Shown here: positions 9,459 through 17,546 of the stretch, piece by piece
Numbering within the stretch: the stretch's first letter is position 1
Layout of the letters: each line of letters begins with the position of its first letter
Assembly: GCF_001679785.1 (NCBI RefSeq)
Contig: NZ_CP016287.1
Coordinates: forward strand, 558,001-622,000
Source: Rhizobium leguminosarum
GTDB lineage: Bacteria > Pseudomonadota > Alphaproteobacteria > Rhizobiales > Rhizobiaceae
Reading direction: 5' to 3'
Length of the DNA: 64,000 nucleotides
Position numbers and translations under genes: made by a program
Notes under the pieces: generated by a model
What the model was told of the DNA's origin: nothing
Database searches by the model: none
The model's input: the letters and a program-made list of their open reading frames with translations, nothing else

Positions 9459-10343
9459 CTATGCCGCTTTCGAGCGGAAAAGAGTGTCGAAGGCAAGAAA
9501 GAGTTGCGCCTGCCCTTCTGCCGATATTGAGACGAGTGGCGGACGAACCGCAAGCCAGATTTTATCCGACGTCAGGTGAGCGACCATCGCTTTCACGGCG
9601 GCAGTCACCGGAAATTTCAGCAGTTCGGCCACAAAATCCTCGATGCGAGGATCGTCCTTGCCTTCCTCCGCCATCAGCTTGACTTCGCGGGGTACGAAAT
9701 TCGCCATGCCGGAGATCGCACCCTGGCCGCCAAGCCGCACGCCCTTCGCCAGGTGACGCTCGTCGCCCACCAGGATGACGAGATCGCCATGCGCCTTCAG
9801 CAGCGTTTCGGTAAAAGGCCAGTCGCCGGAGGAGTCCTTGACGCCTGTAACCACCTTGGGAAAGGCGGTCCGCAGCCGGCCGATCAGCGAAACAGTCAGC
9901 GGAACCATGGTGACCGAGGGGATGTTGTAGACGATAATGTCTCGCGCCTTGTCGCCCAGGATGGCGAAGACAGCAGAAAACCACTGGAAGACGCCGTCAT
10001 CACTGACGTTCTTGAAGTAGGAAGGAGGAGCAAGAAGGATATTGCGGGCTCCCTTGGAAAGCGCATGGCCGGCCTGCATCGCCGCATCCTCGGCCGCGTC
10101 GACCAGCACACCGACGATGATCTGCTTTGCGGCTATCCCACTATCGAGCAAGGAAGCGAGAACACGCTCACGTTCCCGAGTGCCGATGGAAGAGCCTTCA
10201 CCCGTCGTCCCGAACAGGGTCACACTCGAGCACCCCGCAGCGAGGCTTCTGCGTGCCTGTTCGGCCATCGCCTCAATCGCGATATCGCCGTTGCTGTCGA
10301 ACGGTGTGGCGAGAGCGACCGAGAGCCCGAATTTTTGTGTCAA
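9459..10343 (-). CDS. DapA/NanA-family aldolase or lyase
   Basis: A 294-residue TIM-barrel enzyme of the dihydrodipicolinate synthase/N-acetylneuraminate lyase family. The GTTGEGSS loop (about residue 46), the catalytic Tyr in VYNIP (about 140) and the Schiff-base Lys in TGVKDSSGD (about 169) are all present, so it should be active. It is the first gene of a catabolic operon with a sugar importer and a sugar kinase, which argues for a keto-acid sugar aldolase or dehydratase, not lysine biosynthesis. The start is TTG at 10343 with a strong GGGAGGAAG ribosome site six bases upstream; no ATG fits. Confidence 0.88.
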   Translation of the reverse strand: MTQKFGLSVALATPFDSNGDIAIEAMAEQARRSLAAGCSSVTLFGTTGEGSSIGTRERERVLASLLDSGIAAKQIIVGVLVDAAEDAAMQAGHALSKGARNILLAPPSYFKNVSDDGVFQWFSAVFAILGDKARDIIVYNIPSVTMVPLTVSLIGRLRTAFPKVVTGVKDSSGDWPFTETLLKAHGDLVILVGDERHLAKGVRLGGQGAISGMANFVPREVKLMAEEGKDDPRIEDFVAELLKFPVTAAVKAMVAHLTSDKIWLAVRPPLVSISAEGQAQLFLAFDTLFRSKAA

Positions 10344-10381
10344 ATATGCTTCCTCCCAAAGAATGGATCAGATGTAGCAAA

Positions 10382-10393
10382 CTAACATGTTAG
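10382..10393. promoter_or_regulatory. Candidate GntR operator, perfect palindrome
   Basis: CTAACATGTTAG is a perfect 12-bp palindrome 39 bases upstream of the DapA-type start codon. Its size and shape suit an FCD-type GntR repressor, and such a gene is the second in this operon. The link is inferred from position. Confidence 0.5.
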
Positions 10394-10413
10394 ATGTAAA
10401 GAGGTGATTGCGC

Positions 10414-10443
10414 ACTGCCTCGCTGAACGAATATCGAGGCAGT
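10414..10443 (-). terminator. Stem-loop just downstream of repC
   Basis: ACTGCCTCG (10414-10422) pairs perfectly with CGAGGCAGT (10435-10443) around a 12-base loop, beginning 13 bases after the repC stop. No strong U tract follows on the minus strand, so it is a weak or Rho-aided terminator candidate for the repABC transcript. Confidence 0.4.
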
Positions 10444-10456
10444 CGCTTTCTCACGA

Positions 10457-11761
10457 TCAACTGGCATGCCTCGCTGTCGGCCCGTTCGTTCGCACGAGCG
10501 CCATCAGCATCGGGCCGATCGCAAATTCGCCCCTCTCGGTCCTTCGGGTCAGATCTCTGAGATAACCGCCGGGCGAGTTGATGTGCCCTCCCCTTTCCAG
10601 GATGCAAGCGATCACGGTTGCGGCGTTTTCCGGCCCCATGCCCGAGCAGGCTTCCTCATAGGCCGAGGGACTGACGCCGAGCATCGAGCGCACGACGACG
10701 GCGGCCGACATCAGGTCTCGCCAATTGCCGATGTTTCCGCCAGGCCCGTAATCGAGAATACTGGGGCAAGCCTGGAGGACGAGGCCGAGCGGGAAGGATT
10801 TCAGGCCTGGTCCGGCGCCCGGATCGGCCGCGCCCCCCGCCCTGTTGCTCATCCCGCCGGAAGGCTTTTGCTGTTTCAATCTTCGTTCGTCCGACGGCCC
10901 GGCGTTCGGGTCGTTATCGGCCGCTGCCTTTTCGCCCTGCTTCGTTTCGAAGCTTGGTTCAAGTTCATAAAGGGAGTTGGGTTTTGAATTCTGTTTGTGA
11001 TGCTCAAGTTGAGACTCATTGGCGTCTATTTTTTTTGCTTTTATCCGTCTTTCCAGCATGTTGACGATCTCAGCACGCAGCAGCCCCATCTCGTCGAGCA
11101 ACGGTGCGAGGTCTTCGGCGGTCGCCACACGTGGAATTCGAGCAAGAAGCGCTCGAAACATCGCCGAAATGCCTTCCCAATTACCGGAAACCCCTTCTTC
11201 GAGCGCCGCCGCGATCAGTTTGGAAATGTCGCGCCGGCACACCGTCAGTCGTTCCCTTGTCACCCGTAACAGCTCCCGGTCGGCAACCGCCTGGGCGGCC
11301 AGGCTTTCGATTTCGACAGCACGGGCCAGAAGCGGTGCGACGCTGAAGCCGAAGGCCTCGCCGATGGCACCTGCCCTGTCGCGGCGCGCATAGCGCTTTC
11401 CATTCGGGCTGTCCTTGCGCAGGATCAGGCCGGCCTCGACCAGAACGGCAAGATGCCGCCTGAGGGTGGCTGGGGTCATGCCGCGAGCGCGCAACGAAAG
11501 CTGCGCATTCGACGGGAAGACGATCAGTCCCTTTTCCTCGGAGATTTCGTCGTCAGGGTAGAAGGTCAAAAGCGCGTCGAGCACCGTCAGCGCCCGATCG
11601 GTGACGCCAAGCGCCGGCCGTGCTTCGCAGATCGCCCTGAACAGCTTCCATTTGCTGCGTTTCATCCCCGGCTCGATGGTCTCGGCCAGTTGCTGGCTTG
11701 CCAGCATGCCAAGCGACATCGGCCGCCGCCCGAAGGGCGTCGTCACATATCCACTCTCCAT
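10457..11761 (-). CDS. repC: Plasmid replication initiator RepC
   Basis: A 434-residue RepC initiator, third gene of the repABC operon. The N-terminus (VTTPFGRRPMSLGMLASQQLAE) and the following helical DNA-binding region (LRARGMTPATLRRHLAVLVEAGLI, about residues 110-135) match the RepC family. The C-terminal part ends in the conserved RSMLGVSPSAYEEACSGMGPENAATVIACILERGG-type region. In this plasmid group RepC is the limiting replication protein and acts on an origin inside its own gene. The ATG at 11761 has GAAGG upstream. Expression is expected to be restrained by the counter-transcribed RNA at 11856-11905 in the repB-repC gap. Confidence 0.97.
   Translation of the reverse strand: MESGYVTTPFGRRPMSLGMLASQQLAETIEPGMKRSKWKLFRAICEARPALGVTDRALTVLDALLTFYPDDEISEEKGLIVFPSNAQLSLRARGMTPATLRRHLAVLVEAGLILRKDSPNGKRYARRDRAGAIGEAFGFSVAPLLARAVEIESLAAQAVADRELLRVTRERLTVCRRDISKLIAAALEEGVSGNWEGISAMFRALLARIPRVATAEDLAPLLDEMGLLRAEIVNMLERRIKAKKIDANESQLEHHKQNSKPNSLYELEPSFETKQGEKAAADNDPNAGPSDERRLKQQKPSGGMSNRAGGAADPGAGPGLKSFPLGLVLQACPSILDYGPGGNIGNWRDLMSAAVVVRSMLGVSPSAYEEACSGMGPENAATVIACILERGGHINSPGGYLRDLTRRTERGEFAIGPMLMALVRTNGPTARHAS
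10959..11047. other. A+T-rich segment inside repC, candidate replication origin
   Basis: Within the otherwise GC-rich repC gene this stretch is strongly A+T-rich and includes a run of nine T between 11029 and 11037. Established work on repABC plasmids places oriV in an A+T-rich part of the repC coding region. The match here is by position and composition only. Confidence 0.5.
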
Positions 11762-11820
11762 TTGCCTTCACCTTCGTTCAGGCAAAAGAAAACCATCCAC
11801 CAATTTGGTGCCTAAGACGC

Positions 11821-11849
11821 TTGACTGTGATTCGTGGAAATGCGATTCT
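11821..11849 (+). promoter_or_regulatory. Promoter of the repABC counter-transcribed RNA
   Basis: TTGACT (11821-11826) and GATTCT (11844-11849) are spaced by 17 bases and point against the rep operon. Initiation about seven bases later would give an RNA of roughly 50 nt ending at the terminator at 11870-11910. Confidence 0.6.
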
Positions 11850-11855
11850 CGATGT

Positions 11856-11905
11856 GCTTAAGATCTGAGAAGGGCTTCCACGACGGCGTCGTTGGGGGCC
11901 TTTTT
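11856..11905 (+). ncRNA. Counter-transcribed antisense RNA (ctRNA/incA) of the repABC operon
   Basis: The repB-repC gap of repABC replicons encodes a small antisense RNA that lowers RepC synthesis and determines incompatibility. Here the plus strand has a promoter (11821-11849) and about 50 bases later an intrinsic terminator: a stem of about 15 bp from 11870 to 11903, with a GGC loop at 11885-11887, followed by a T-rich tail (11901-11910). Size, direction and place all fit. The exact 5' end is estimated from the promoter. Confidence 0.75.
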
Positions 11906-11915
11906 CTTTTGCGCG

Positions 11916-12917
11916 CTACGCTCCTCTGTCCTTGTTGAACTCCTGGAATAGGCCCTTCAGCCTTTCCTGGACGAATTGATCGAAACCGGGCGCGGTCTTG
12001 CCGTCGAAGACGAAGGTCGCACCGGATGCTGTCTTCTTGATCATGACAGGCACGCCACTAACCTGGGTTTTGGCCACCGCCGGCTTCGGCGCGGCCGTCT
12101 TCTTCGTTGCCAGAACGAGTGCCCGGTGAAACCGCTCGTCGCTCGAAATTTTGCGCGCGTCGTCCGCGGACAACTCCGCGATGATCTTCTCAACATCGGC
12201 TTTCTCAAGCCGCTCGCCCAGTTCCAACCATCGCCGGCGGCCGATATCAGGTGCCGCACCTATGGCGTTGACGAGATCAAGGGGGACCTGTCGTATGACG
12301 ATCAGCATTCTCGACAGCGCCGCCTTGTCCACACCGAGGGCCGCCATGATGACATCGCGGCCAAAGCTGCGTTCCTCGAGCCGCGATGCGAAGAGCGCGC
12401 GCTCGATGTAAGAGAGATTGGTTCGAGCGCTGTTTTCCTGTCCCTGGCTGACGACCAGCTGACCGTCGGTGAGATCGCGAACGACAGCACGCACCCGGAT
12501 GCCGATTTCTCGGGTGGCCGCCAGGCGTCGATGGCCGTAAGCGACCTGATAGCGTCCCCTGGTTTCGGGATGCGGGCGGACAAGGATCGGAACCTGTTGC
12601 CCGTGCTCGCGGATCTGCTCGACAAGCTGCGCGAGTTCGGTCGCATCGATCGCCAATCGATCGCTGACGAAGGAAGCGTCGATCAGTCCGGGATCGAGTT
12701 CGACGATAGTCTGGCCGGTGGCCAACTGCCGTTCCAGCTCACTTGCCCGCTCCATTTTCTCGGTAATGTTGCCAAGCGTCTTGGTAATGCCGCCGACCGG
12801 CGCGGCACTGCGCTCCTGCGGCACGAATCCGGCGATGGGGCGATTGTCGCGCGGTGCGACGGCTTCCGCCCTTGCCGGGTTCGGAGCGGAGATTTCGATG
12901 AGGTTCTTGCGCGCCAT
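11916..12917 (-). CDS. repB: Plasmid partition protein RepB (ParB family)
   Basis: A 333-residue centromere-binding protein of the repABC system. The ParB/Srx-like core contains the CTPase-type GHRR motif (residues 128-131) and the ENSARTNLSYIERA box, followed by a helix-turn-helix region (MAALGVDKAALSRMLIV) and a family-specific C-terminal part. It should bind parS sites and work with RepA to segregate the plasmid, and helps autoregulate the operon. Its start is four bases after the repA stop. I could not find a convincing parS sequence in or near the operon. Confidence 0.96.
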   Translation of the reverse strand: MARKNLIEISAPNPARAEAVAPRDNRPIAGFVPQERSAAPVGGITKTLGNITEKMERASELERQLATGQTIVELDPGLIDASFVSDRLAIDATELAQLVEQIREHGQQVPILVRPHPETRGRYQVAYGHRRLAATREIGIRVRAVVRDLTDGQLVVSQGQENSARTNLSYIERALFASRLEERSFGRDVIMAALGVDKAALSRMLIVIRQVPLDLVNAIGAAPDIGRRRWLELGERLEKADVEKIIAELSADDARKISSDERFHRALVLATKKTAAPKPAVAKTQVSGVPVMIKKTASGATFVFDGKTAPGFDQFVQERLKGLFQEFNKDRGA

Positions 12918-12921
12918 CTAT

Positions 12922-14115
12922 CTATTTCCTCCCCCAGGTCGAGCGAATATGCGCCTCGATCTCGCCGTTCACGAGGTTGAGGGACTCCAGAGCCCGATCG
13001 TAGGTTCCGCGTGTGAACTGCGACCGCTCGACCTCGTAGAGTGTCTGCTTGGTGACGCCGGCGTCGGCGACCGCCGTCGACTTCACCATGGCGTTGTGGA
13101 GCATTCGATTGCCGAAGATCGCCCGCATGAAGCCGGTCATCTGGCTTTGCGGTCCGTCGTTCGGCTCGAACCGGGTCACGAGATAGCGCATCCAGTCATA
13201 GCTGGTACGCCCGCCGGCCTTTTCCACGACCGACATCAGCTCACTCGTCATCGTCAGAAACTGCGACATCGACATCACATCAAGCATCTGCGGGTGGACC
13301 GTGATCAAGACCGAGGTGGCCGCGCAGAGCGCCGACATCGTCAGGAACCCCAGCTGCGGCGGGCAGTCGATAACCACGACATCGTAAAGGCTTTCGATCT
13401 CCGTCAGGACCTCGCCGATGCGGGCAAAGAACATCGTCTCCGCCGTACCCGACGCCATCGCCTTCGGCGTCTCGTGCTCGAATTCCATCAGCTCGAGATT
13501 GCCCGGAATGAGATGCAGATTGGGCGTGTAGGTGGCGCGCACGATGTCGGCGATGGGGCGCGGCTCCTCATATCGGATCGCACCGTAGATCGTTTCGCCC
13601 TCTCCGACGTCGAACTCCGGCTGGTGGCCGAACAAGGCGGACAAGGAGGCCTGCGGATCGAGGTCGACGGCGAGCACGCGGTAGCCCCTGAGCGCCATGA
13701 ACTGCGCCAGATGGGCCGCGGTGGTGGTCTTGCCCGAGCCACCCTTGAAATTCATGACCGAGACGATCTGGAGCTTTTCGCCCGGCCTGCGGGCCGGTAC
13801 ATATTTCGGCGTTCCGTTTCGCTCGTCGAGGACCCGGCGAATCCGGTCCATGTCCGTTGCACTGTAAAGCCGCCGTCCGTTTGCAAGCGGATCGGGCCCA
13901 TGGCCGTCGGCGGCCACCTGGCGGAGATAACCTTCGCCGATACCGATGAAGGCCGCAGCTTCCGCCGGCGAAAATGTTCTGATGGTCTTTTGCGAGAGCG
14001 GGGGAAAGATTTTTGCCTGATGCTGCTGAAGTTGATAGGATAACTCCTTCGCATCTGTTGCCAGAAGCGACGGGAGATGCTCTTGATCGTCCTGAAGAGC
14101 AAGGCTCGGCTGCAT
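12922..14115 (-). CDS. repA: Plasmid partition ATPase RepA (ParA family)
   Basis: A 397-residue partition ATPase. An N-terminal winged-helix region (FSPAEAAAFIGIGEGYLRQVAADG, about 48-71) precedes the deviant Walker A motif KGGSGKTT (124-131), followed by VLAVDLDPQASLSALFG and the Walker B-like VVIDCPPQLG. It moves plasmid copies to daughter cells with RepB and, in known systems, represses the operon promoter. It is the first gene of the operon. A perfect 12-bp inverted repeat just upstream (14130-14174) is a likely autoregulatory operator. Confidence 0.97.
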   Translation of the reverse strand: MQPSLALQDDQEHLPSLLATDAKELSYQLQQHQAKIFPPLSQKTIRTFSPAEAAAFIGIGEGYLRQVAADGHGPDPLANGRRLYSATDMDRIRRVLDERNGTPKYVPARRPGEKLQIVSVMNFKGGSGKTTTAAHLAQFMALRGYRVLAVDLDPQASLSALFGHQPEFDVGEGETIYGAIRYEEPRPIADIVRATYTPNLHLIPGNLELMEFEHETPKAMASGTAETMFFARIGEVLTEIESLYDVVVIDCPPQLGFLTMSALCAATSVLITVHPQMLDVMSMSQFLTMTSELMSVVEKAGGRTSYDWMRYLVTRFEPNDGPQSQMTGFMRAIFGNRMLHNAMVKSTAVADAGVTKQTLYEVERSQFTRGTYDRALESLNLVNGEIEAHIRSTWGRK

Positions 14116-14129
14116 GATCTTTTTCCCAG

Positions 14130-14174
14130 GTAACTGCGCAATTTTGAACGAAAGCGCTTCAGTTGCGCAGTTAC
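14130..14174. promoter_or_regulatory. Inverted repeat upstream of repA, candidate autoregulatory operator
   Basis: GTAACTGCGCAA (14130-14141) and TTGCGCAGTTAC (14163-14174) are perfect 12-bp inverted copies separated by 21 bases, starting 14 bases before the repA ATG. RepA/RepB repression of their own promoter is established for this plasmid family, so this dyad is the natural candidate site. It could also fold in the mRNA leader. Confidence 0.6.
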
Positions 14175-14388
14175 TATATGCCTCGATTCGTTACCAATTT
14201 ACAAATGCTTAACCAAACCGCCCTTTTCAGCCCGCCGAGACGGCTGGCGACATGAGCCAGATTTCAAGTGATTCGCGCATTGCCGATGACTCGAAGTGAC
14301 TGATAACTACGGTGACTTTCCAGCCGACCGGGAGGTCAATCACGCCGCCTTATAAGCAATATTTATCAATAGCTTAGGCTCTGCATCT

Positions 14389-15702
14389 CTATTTCTCATT
14401 GTCCTTCAGGTAGTTGTTGCCGTTGATCACCAGAAGCCCGTCGGAACCTTTGTCGGGTTCGAATATGCTCATGGTCTCGGTCCTACCGCTGGCGTCGGTC
14501 AGATCGAGGCGATAGCCGGAAAGCTTGTAGCGTCCGCTTGCGCCCGGCCGGTTGCTTGACGTGGTGACGCCCGATTGCGATCCGCCGATTTCGTTCGTCA
14601 TCGAGGCGCCGGACCAGCCCGTGCGTTCGAAGGTACCGTTTCGATGAAGCGTCAGCGTATGGCTGGACGCCACCGATCCCGATGAGGTCGCGGTCATGCC
14701 GCTCGAGGCGAAGGTGGATACCCATTCGCCGTCGAGCGTCGTGCCCTCATCAAACGGCGGCACGGCGCGGTGGTCCGCGTCGGCAATCACCAGGTCTTCG
14801 CCCTTTTTCGAGAACGGTTTCGTCTCGATCTCGATCGTGCCGTAGGCAGAGGTGACGCTGCGCATTTCGATCGACCCGGCGGATGAGAAGAAACCGCCGC
14901 CGGCAAGTTTGTAGAGGCCGCAATCGGTCGGGATGTCCCTGCAATGTTCGGCAATGCTCCGGCCGCCCTTCGGCAGCTCCGTGCTGAACAGGCCCTTCGG
15001 ATCGAACATGGTGATCGTGCTGTCCGAATAGAAATCCATGCCGCCGAAGACGTTCGGCCGGAGTCCGGTATCGAGATGGGTGAAGACTCCGTCCAGCCCG
15101 CCGTCGTCGCTCGCCGGCACGAGATCGAAATCCTTGTCGGAAGGATCAAGCTTCACCGAGCGCACGAGGGTTGCGAAATCGGCCTCCGCGCTACTGCTTC
15201 TGTCACCGTTCACATTCAGCAGCACGAACTGCAGATAAGCCTGCCGCTTGTCGCCGGCGATGCCGACGACGATCTGGCTGATACTGACGTTCTTCTGATG
15301 AACGCAGCAGCGTTCTTCCACGCGGATATCGTAGCCGTTCACCGTGACCCCGTAATGCTTGATCAGGATATCTTCCTTCGCCATGTCGGGCAATGTCGCG
15401 ACGAAGGTCTTCATGCCGGCCTGCAGGGAATTGCGCGTTGCCGGGAGCGGCTTGGTGATCTGAATCAGAGCACTGCCGCGCTTGTCGTCCTCCGTTTCCG
15501 GAAAATCCTTCTGCAGCATGAAGAGATTGCCCTTGCCGGCCTTCCTCCAGCCGGACGCGGCATCGGGCAGGGTCACCGTCAGACCGCCGATATCGGCGGG
15601 TGCGGCGAAGGATTGAGGGCTGGACAGTAGGGAAACGAGGACGAGAATGAAACCCAAGCCTGATCTCACCCGACCGACCCGATCGATCTGTGCGTTGCCC
15701 AT
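14389..15702 (-). CDS. Exported protein of unknown function
   Basis: A 437-residue protein that I do not recognise. The ATG at 15702 was chosen over a longer frame because AAAGGAGGGGAGG lies just upstream. Residues 1 to about 34 form a Sec signal peptide (RSGLGFILVLVSLLSSPQSFA). The mature protein starts with a stretch around GLTVTLPDAASGWRKAGKGN that looks like a small globular beta-rich domain. The last 110 residues (from GTTLDGEWVSTFAS) contain short, Gly/Ser-rich beta-type repeats ending in a GRYKLSGYRLDL pattern, reminiscent of lipocalin-like folds. It has one adjacent cysteine pair (EERCC). It stands alone upstream of the rep promoter region. Confidence 0.75.
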   Translation of the reverse strand: MGNAQIDRVGRVRSGLGFILVLVSLLSSPQSFAAPADIGGLTVTLPDAASGWRKAGKGNLFMLQKDFPETEDDKRGSALIQITKPLPATRNSLQAGMKTFVATLPDMAKEDILIKHYGVTVNGYDIRVEERCCVHQKNVSISQIVVGIAGDKRQAYLQFVLLNVNGDRSSSAEADFATLVRSVKLDPSDKDFDLVPASDDGGLDGVFTHLDTGLRPNVFGGMDFYSDSTITMFDPKGLFSTELPKGGRSIAEHCRDIPTDCGLYKLAGGGFFSSAGSIEMRSVTSAYGTIEIETKPFSKKGEDLVIADADHRAVPPFDEGTTLDGEWVSTFASSGMTATSSGSVASSHTLTLHRNGTFERTGWSGASMTNEIGGSQSGVTTSSNRPGASGRYKLSGYRLDLTDASGRTETMSIFEPDKGSDGLLVINGNNYLKDNEK

Positions 15703-16015
15703 GTACGCCTCCCCTCCTTTTCGATTGCTGCCGCCGGGATTTGGAGCGGGGTGCAACTAGTTCAACCCTGAGCTTCATAAAGGTTTCTTGAATGCTTCGA
15801 GGTGACGAACCCCGGCGACTTAGGTGAAAACATCCGAACCTCCGGCGTCGCGCCCCTCGACCTTCCGACGGACGCCGTCCTCAGCATCGGGCGGCAGAGT
15901 GCGCCTCAGGATCACGGGTCTACACCGGCCCAACGTTGACTTACCCGGCAAATGAATGTTTGCCATCCCTTGTTTTGCAGTGCACAATATTTGCTGTTAA
16001 CAGGGATGTGAGCCG
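15703..16015. other. Intergenic region with no recognised feature
   Basis: I see no gene, clear promoter or strong repeat in this stretch apart from the ribosome site for the exported protein at its left end. Confidence 0.6.
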
Positions 16016-16225
16016 GTGAGAATTTGCATCTACAAATCAGATGAAGCTCCTGAAGTAACGCTGTTCTTGCGAGAAGGCGTACCGGTGCCCGCACATCCGA
16101 AGAGCCAAAAGTGGCGGCACATAAAGGCGGTTGTTGGCGAAGAGGTAAGGGCCGACCTTCTGACCCAGATAGAGATCGGCAATGGATGTCTTTTTGTCAA
16201 CCTTGGGGCATCCCCGAAGCACTGA
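16016..16225 (+). CDS. Small hypothetical protein
   Basis: A 69-residue frame starting at GTG (16016), with AGGGA about ten bases upstream. The product begins MRICIYKSDEAPEVTLFLREG and ends FVNLGASPKH. It has no signal peptide or membrane segment. The opening resembles short rhizobial orphan proteins that begin with a beta strand and a K-S-D/E turn, but I cannot assign a family. Codon use is acceptable for the genome, and it is a moderate-confidence gene. Confidence 0.42.
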   Translation: MRICIYKSDEAPEVTLFLREGVPVPAHPKSQKWRHIKAVVGEEVRADLLTQIEIGNGCLFVNLGASPKH

Positions 16226-16442
16226 TCTAGGCGGCTGGGTTAAACGCTGCTCAACCGACACGGAATATGCTCGCTCATTATCGTACCCGCCGCCAATCTT
16301 TCAGGAGGCAAGCCTCGAAACCCCCGTTCATCTCGATTTAAAGATTGTGGTGAGCCTTTGAGGGTTCTAGTCGCAGCCGGATGAAAGTTCTGTGGCGGGT
16401 CGATTTTAAGTCTCCTACCGGCCGGAAGAAAAGCCGCACGGC

Positions 16443-17195
16443 CTACTCCCCCATCGATTGGTAGAGCCAGTCGGAAAGCGTCTGGTGCGCCACGCGCGCA
16501 CCAGCGCCGGGAATCAGGGCGTCGTCGGTCAGTTCGACACCGAAATATGACGTGGATCGATCGGTTATCACCTGGCGTTCGTCTTCGTTTGCGGCGAGAT
16601 AGATCCGGGCGATTTCATCGATGCCGAACTGCTCCGGGCCGCCGATTTCGACGACATCGCCCGCGGGAGCGCCGGCTGCCAGTTCCGCCAGGAATGCGGC
16701 GACATCCCCGGCTGCGACCGGCCTCATGAAGGCCGATGGCAACCGAAAGACATTGCCTTCAGCCCCGATGTCGATCAACCCGTTTATGAACTCGTAAAAT
16801 TGCGTGGAGCGGAGGATCGTGTAGGGTCGACCTGAAGCCCGGATGAGATTTTCCTGGACCATTTTCGCGCGTAAATAGTCGCTCTCCACGAGGCGCGGCG
16901 TGCCAACGACCGAGAGTGCGAGATAGTGCCGGACGCCGGCTTCCGCCGCAGCCGCGAGCAAGTTCTTCGTCGACGCCTTGAAGAAATCGAACGCCGAACT
17001 GTCACCGAACGATGCGGCATTGGTTACGTCAACGACGATTTCGGTTCCCGCCATCGCCACGTCCAGACCCTTGCCGGTCACCGTATCGACGCCCAGCGAC
17101 AATGATGCGGCCGTGACGTCATGGCCCGAGCGGCGCAGCTTCTCGCTGAGCCGCGCTCCGATGAGACCGCTTGCTCCCACCACCGTGACTTTCAT
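16443..17195 (-). CDS. NAD(P)-binding NmrA-like oxidoreductase
   Basis: A 250-residue Rossmann-fold protein starting MKVTVVGASGLIGARL, where GASGLIG is the dinucleotide-binding loop. It belongs to the atypical short-chain dehydrogenase group (NmrA/YesF-like), with the phrases VDVTNAASFG, HYLALSVVGTPRLVESDYLRAKMVQENLI and TILRSTQFYEF. I chose the ATG at 17195 (AGAGGA eight bases upstream); a longer frame from 17585 adds a non-conserved extension crossing the neighbouring promoter. Members of this group reduce or sense NAD(P)H-linked compounds, and the substrate is unknown. Confidence 0.86.
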   Translation of the reverse strand: MKVTVVGASGLIGARLSEKLRRSGHDVTAASLSLGVDTVTGKGLDVAMAGTEIVVDVTNAASFGDSSAFDFFKASTKNLLAAAAEAGVRHYLALSVVGTPRLVESDYLRAKMVQENLIRASGRPYTILRSTQFYEFINGLIDIGAEGNVFRLPSAFMRPVAAGDVAAFLAELAAGAPAGDVVEIGGPEQFGIDEIARIYLAANEDERQVITDRSTSYFGVELTDDALIPGAGARVAHQTLSDWLYQSMGE

Positions 17196-17546
17196 ATCGG
17201 GATCCTCTGTTGCATCTCGTTTGCAAAGCCTCACGCGGATCGACAATGACCGGAAAGCCCCGCGCCTTCCATCGTGCCTGAGGTCTGACGCCCCAGCCGT
17301 AGGACATAGCGGAACCAGCCTGAAGTCTAGGATGCGCCATCGGGAAAACAGAACAGTCTTCCGATCCGTCGTTCGCCCGAAAATTCCGGCTACATTTCCG
17401 CGCAATGCATGGGTTTCCATGAGTTGCGGTTGTGGTGCGGCGGGATTACGCTTCGCAACATGAGCTCGCCAGCCCCAAAATCGAGAACAACTGCTGGAAG
17501 AAATGCTGACGATCCCCCGGTTCTCTCTGTCCGGCAGGAGCAGTTG
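17196..17546. promoter_or_regulatory. Divergent region between oxidoreductase and sensor kinase genes
   Basis: This region lies between two divergent genes and should hold both promoters. I see no strong promoter hexamers or palindrome. Two alternative in-frame starts for the kinase (17409 and 17460) fall here, but neither has a good ribosome site. Confidence 0.35.

Noticed and set aside
10300..14388. parS centromere sites for RepB
   Set aside because: I scanned the intergenic parts and ends of the operon for the GTTnnnnGCnnnnAAC type of site and found no convincing match; sites may lie elsewhere or differ in sequence.
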